Of a DNA stretch of 64,000 bases, positions 61,769 to 64,000 are shown in pieces. A program made the position numbers and the translations under genes. Where the stretch lies: the NCBI GenBank assembly GCA_947488175.1, contig CANKYO010000009.1, positions 148,550 through 212,549 of the forward strand. Reading direction: 5' to 3'. Source of the DNA: an uncultured Paracoccaceae bacterium (GTDB taxonomy: Bacteria > Pseudomonadota > Alphaproteobacteria > Rhodobacterales > Rhodobacteraceae). Numbering within the stretch: position 1 is the stretch's first letter; every line of letters starts with the position of its first letter. A model generated the notes under the pieces. The model saw only the letters and a program-made list of their open reading frames with translations. It searched no databases and was not told the DNA's origin.

Positions 61769-62872
61769 TTAGCCTTCCGACGGATAGACAGATGCTATCC
61801 CGTCTACATAGTAGTCCATTGTCAACAGATCGCTTTCGCTTGCCGTTTCGCCTGGCGCGAGCCACCCAGAGCCGTCTTGCCTACGCAGCGGACCAACGAA
61901 CGGATGCTGCTCACCCGATGAAAGCCGCGTGATCAAATCTTCAGCCTGCAGCACCGTGCGGTTGGGGAGCGTTTCGAGCAATGGACCCATGGACACCATT
62001 TTCTGACCCAACCCCAACCAGTTGTCCTCTGACTTCCAGGTGCCATCAAGAAATTCGCCAATACGGCGCGTGTAGTATGGACCCCAGTTATTGATCATGG
62101 ACGTCATCACCGCATCAGGACCCCACTTGCTCATGTCGGAGCCTTGTCCAAAGCTGTAGATGCCATTCTCTTGTGCTACCTCGACAGCTGCCGTGGTGAC
62201 CGTATGTTGCATCAATACATCGGCTCCTCGATCCAACAGGTCTAACGCAGTGCTTCTTTCGCCATCAGGATCAAACCATGTGTTCAGCCAGACAATATCG
62301 AATTCGATGTCAGGATTGACCGACCGTGCGCCAAGATAGGCAGCATTTATGCCGCGGATCACTTGTGGAATTGGATAAGCCCCCAAGTATCCAACCCGAT
62401 TACTCTTTGACATCGAACCTGCAAGGAAACCTTCTACATACCGCCCCTCGTACCAACGCGTGTTGAAGGTCGATATGTTTTCTGCACGGATGTAACCATC
62501 AAAGCACTCAAACATCACATTTGGGTTTTGCTGTGCAATTTCCACCGCTGAACGCATGTAGCCGGCAGAGGTGGTGAAAATCAGATCGTAGCCATCGTCG
62601 ACAAGTTCCTGGAACTTCTCCTTGTCGCCATTTCCCCATTCAGCGACCTCGTGAAAGGCGTCAATCTGAACCCGGTCACCATATACATCCCGGGCTTGCT
62701 GCAGGCCGCGAACATGCTCGTAGTCCCACCCGTATTCGCCACCAGGCGCAAATAAGAGCGTATATGCAACTTTTGGTTTCTTTAACGATTGCGCATATGC
62801 TGGGCTAAAGCAGGCAGAACTGGCAGCTGCAGCTGCCATCCCAATGGCCTGCCGTCTCGTTACAGATGTCAT
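61769..62872 (-). CDS. BMP-family (Med-type) substrate-binding protein
   Basis: A 367-residue protein with a twin-arginine-like signal (TSVTRRQAIGMAAAAASSAC FSPAYA). The mature part has the basic-membrane-protein fold: VAYTLLFAPGGEYGWDYEHV, FDLIFTTSAGYMRSAVEIAQ, VGYLGAYPIPQVIRGINAAY. BMP proteins usually feed ABC nucleoside importers; no permease or ATPase gene is here. The start at 62872 (MTSVTRRQ) is chosen; longer frames lack a signal. It pairs with the PstS/OmpA gene. Confidence 0.87.
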   Translation of the reverse strand: MTSVTRRQAIGMAAAAASSACFSPAYAQSLKKPKVAYTLLFAPGGEYGWDYEHVRGLQQARDVYGDRVQIDAFHEVAEWGNGDKEKFQELVDDGYDLIFTTSAGYMRSAVEIAQQNPNVMFECFDGYIRAENISTFNTRWYEGRYVEGFLAGSMSKSNRVGYLGAYPIPQVIRGINAAYLGARSVNPDIEFDIVWLNTWFDPDGERSTALDLLDRGADVLMQHTVTTAAVEVAQENGIYSFGQGSDMSKWGPDAVMTSMINNWGPYYTRRIGEFLDGTWKSEDNWLGLGQKMVSMGPLLETLPNRTVLQAEDLITRLSSGEQHPFVGPLRRQDGSGWLAPGETASESDLLTMDYYVDGIASVYPSEG

Positions 62873-63508
62873 ACTAGTCTCCAAATGAGGTTTACAGCGG
62901 ACACTGCTGCAAACTATTTTCTTCTTGTTCATCAGTTGCTCAAAAAATGGGCAAATGTATGTCCGACTTGTGAAACCGGATACAACTCGAAACCGAAGCT
63001 CATCAATGCCCCGCCTTCTGCTCAACTCGTCAATTTATTGCCAATTGCGAAACGACCTAGAAATGAACTTTTGTCTCAAGAGTGCCGGAAGGCGGTCATT
63101 TTCCAAAGGTCACTGTATCCAACCGTTCTGGGCTGCGTACACCCAGACAACCCCTTACCCGGTCGCTCGATCGTTGCTGCATTTCGGCCTTGACCGCACC
63201 GAAGCCACCCGCACAGACCGGAGCACATGGATGAGCAAGGCATGTTCCTCCACGGCAGCACGAAAATGTTCGGGATAGTATCCTTCCCTGATCAGGTCGA
63301 ACCTTCACCGCAACGCTTCTTTGACTTGTTGGCCTGACAGTGCAGACGGCCTCTTCGACTGGTGACAGTCGAGACGTCCGCTTCGTCGAGCTGAACCTTG
63401 CACTTGCGCACGTGCAGCGAATGGCTGCTTCCTGCCGATTCTGTGGAAAAACAACGTGTTGCTGGCGCGGAGAAGGTCGCGCTTAACTGAGCGCATGCGC
63501 CTTTCTTG
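62873..63508. other. non-coding stretch beside the IS remnant
   Basis: About 640 bases with no convincing gene. The last 200 bases near the transposase remnant may be IS-derived or flanking decay. The promoter of the BMP-PstS pair should lie at its left end. Confidence 0.5.
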
Positions 63509-63865
63509 TCAGGCTTTGTGCGTTTGCTGCGGTGCAGGAAAGATCTTAGCCAGTTTCCTGCGGCTTTGAGCGATGGCAGCGTGGAGGAATTCGTCATTCG
63601 CGCCACATGGACCGCGTAATCGGAGACGGCCTAGGCCCAGAATGGGTTTGAGATGGGCGAAGAGCGTCTCGACCTTCTTTCGCAGCTTTGACGAGACCTT
63701 GTACTGGCGCGTTTTTCTGATGGCACGAGCGACGTCCCGGGCATCTTCATGCTCTTCACGGGTGATCTTGCGGGCATCGGCATTCGGGCAGCATTTGTGT
63801 TTGGATGGGCACGCCTGACAGGTGTGTTTGGCGATAAACCGTTTGCGATGATGGAGCCGCGCCAT
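63509..63865 (-). pseudogene. IS1182-type transposase, C-terminal remnant
   Basis: A 118-residue frame matching the end of an IS1182-group transposase: CQACPSKHKCCPNADARKIT (Cys cluster), RAIRKTRQYKVSSKLRKKVE, TLFAHLKPILGLGRLRLRGP and GANDEFLHAAIAQSRRKLAK. The N-terminal DDE domain is absent; upstream sequence does not continue the frame. A decayed insertion sequence. Confidence 0.85.
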
Positions 63866-64000
63866 GTCCGGGCGCGCCGTGATCAGAATGCGGATCGGCC
63901 GGAAGCGGCGAACGCAATGGTGAAGTGTCCGTCGTCAGGGTTTTTGGAACCAATGGCGGCTTAAAGTAAGAGAGAGTTTGGCTCATCTTGTTGGTTTGGT
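63866..64000. other. sequence beyond the IS remnant
   Basis: The last 135 bases hold short frames without a recognised domain; the window ends here, so nothing more can be said. Confidence 0.4.

Noticed and set aside
1..64000. CRISPR arrays, complete prophage or replication origin
   Set aside because: No regularly spaced direct repeats with unique spacers, no integrase or packaging genes and no DnaA-box cluster were noticed; only isolated GTA-spike genes and an IS remnant are present.

Overview
The window looks like a chromosomal segment of an alphaproteobacterium of the Rhodobacteraceae (Roseobacter group). Several things point there: the miaB-ybeZ-ybeY-ybeX-lnt block next to metK and trmB, a SAM/SAH-type riboswitch in front of metK, the irr-fabA-fabB-fabI block, gene-transfer-agent (GTA) head-spike genes beside a polysaccharide cluster, and two perfect CtrA-type boxes. 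Assignments rest on reading the sequence and translations; no database search was possible.

Layout. 1-8.2 kb is core housekeeping on the minus strand: partial aroA, trmB, metK with its riboswitch, lnt, ybeX/corC, ybeY, phoH/ybeZ and miaB. 8.2-10.4 kb holds a conserved hypothetical gene, a REP-associated transposase (RAYT) flanked by an inverted REP pair, and a membrane protein. 10.4-15 kb is unsaturated fatty acid synthesis (irr divergent from fabA, fabB, fabI), interrupted by a TPR gene. 15-28.7 kb carries enzymes and regulators: a periplasmic protein, an FKBP prolyl isomerase, a tightly packed HAD/hydrolase/dehydratase/nuclease run, a PcaD-like hydrolase, a truncated globin with an epimerase and divergent LysR regulator, a Tet-type exporter, a Zn-alcohol dehydrogenase, a GNAT and an enolase-superfamily enzyme.

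28.7-34.2 kb is an accessory islet. It has a three-gene, start/stop-overlapping module (a helical 477-aa protein, a CHAT-fold protease and a 119-aa protein resembling EACC1 components of conflict systems) plus an MFS gene that looks C-terminally truncated. 34.2-37.6 kb is a TetR regulator with matching TGAAC-N3-GTTCA operators at its own promoter and around the promoter of a PspA-YiaA-PlsC-CdsA envelope/phospholipid block.

37.6-49 kb is an exopolysaccharide/capsule cluster: glycosyltransferases, two hexapeptide acetyltransferases, a Wzy-like polymerase, a Wzx-like flippase, a tyrosine autokinase and an initiating sugar transferase. Embedded in it are two genes resembling GTA head-spike base and fibre (GhsA/GhsB). 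The only two perfect TTAA-N7-TTAA boxes I found in the window lie at the two main promoter regions of this cluster.

49-58.6 kb is mixed: tRNA-Arg, a bacterial voltage-gated sodium channel, an NDUFS4-like complex I subunit, an M29 aminopeptidase, a DinB protein, hisA, hisF, hisE, small secreted or cytosolic proteins, a candidate small RNA, rlmB and tRNA-Tyr. 58.6-64 kb, after tRNA-Tyr, reads as an accessory region: long sparse stretches, a secreted HQAQ-repeat protein, a phosphate-binding-like/OmpA fusion paired with a BMP-type binding protein, and a C-terminal remnant of an IS1182-type transposase.

Strongest candidates for something undescribed are the CHAT module (29.1-32.7 kb), the TetR-PspA-phospholipid regulon (34.2-37.6 kb) and the HQAQ-repeat/orphan binding-protein region (59.4-62.9 kb).
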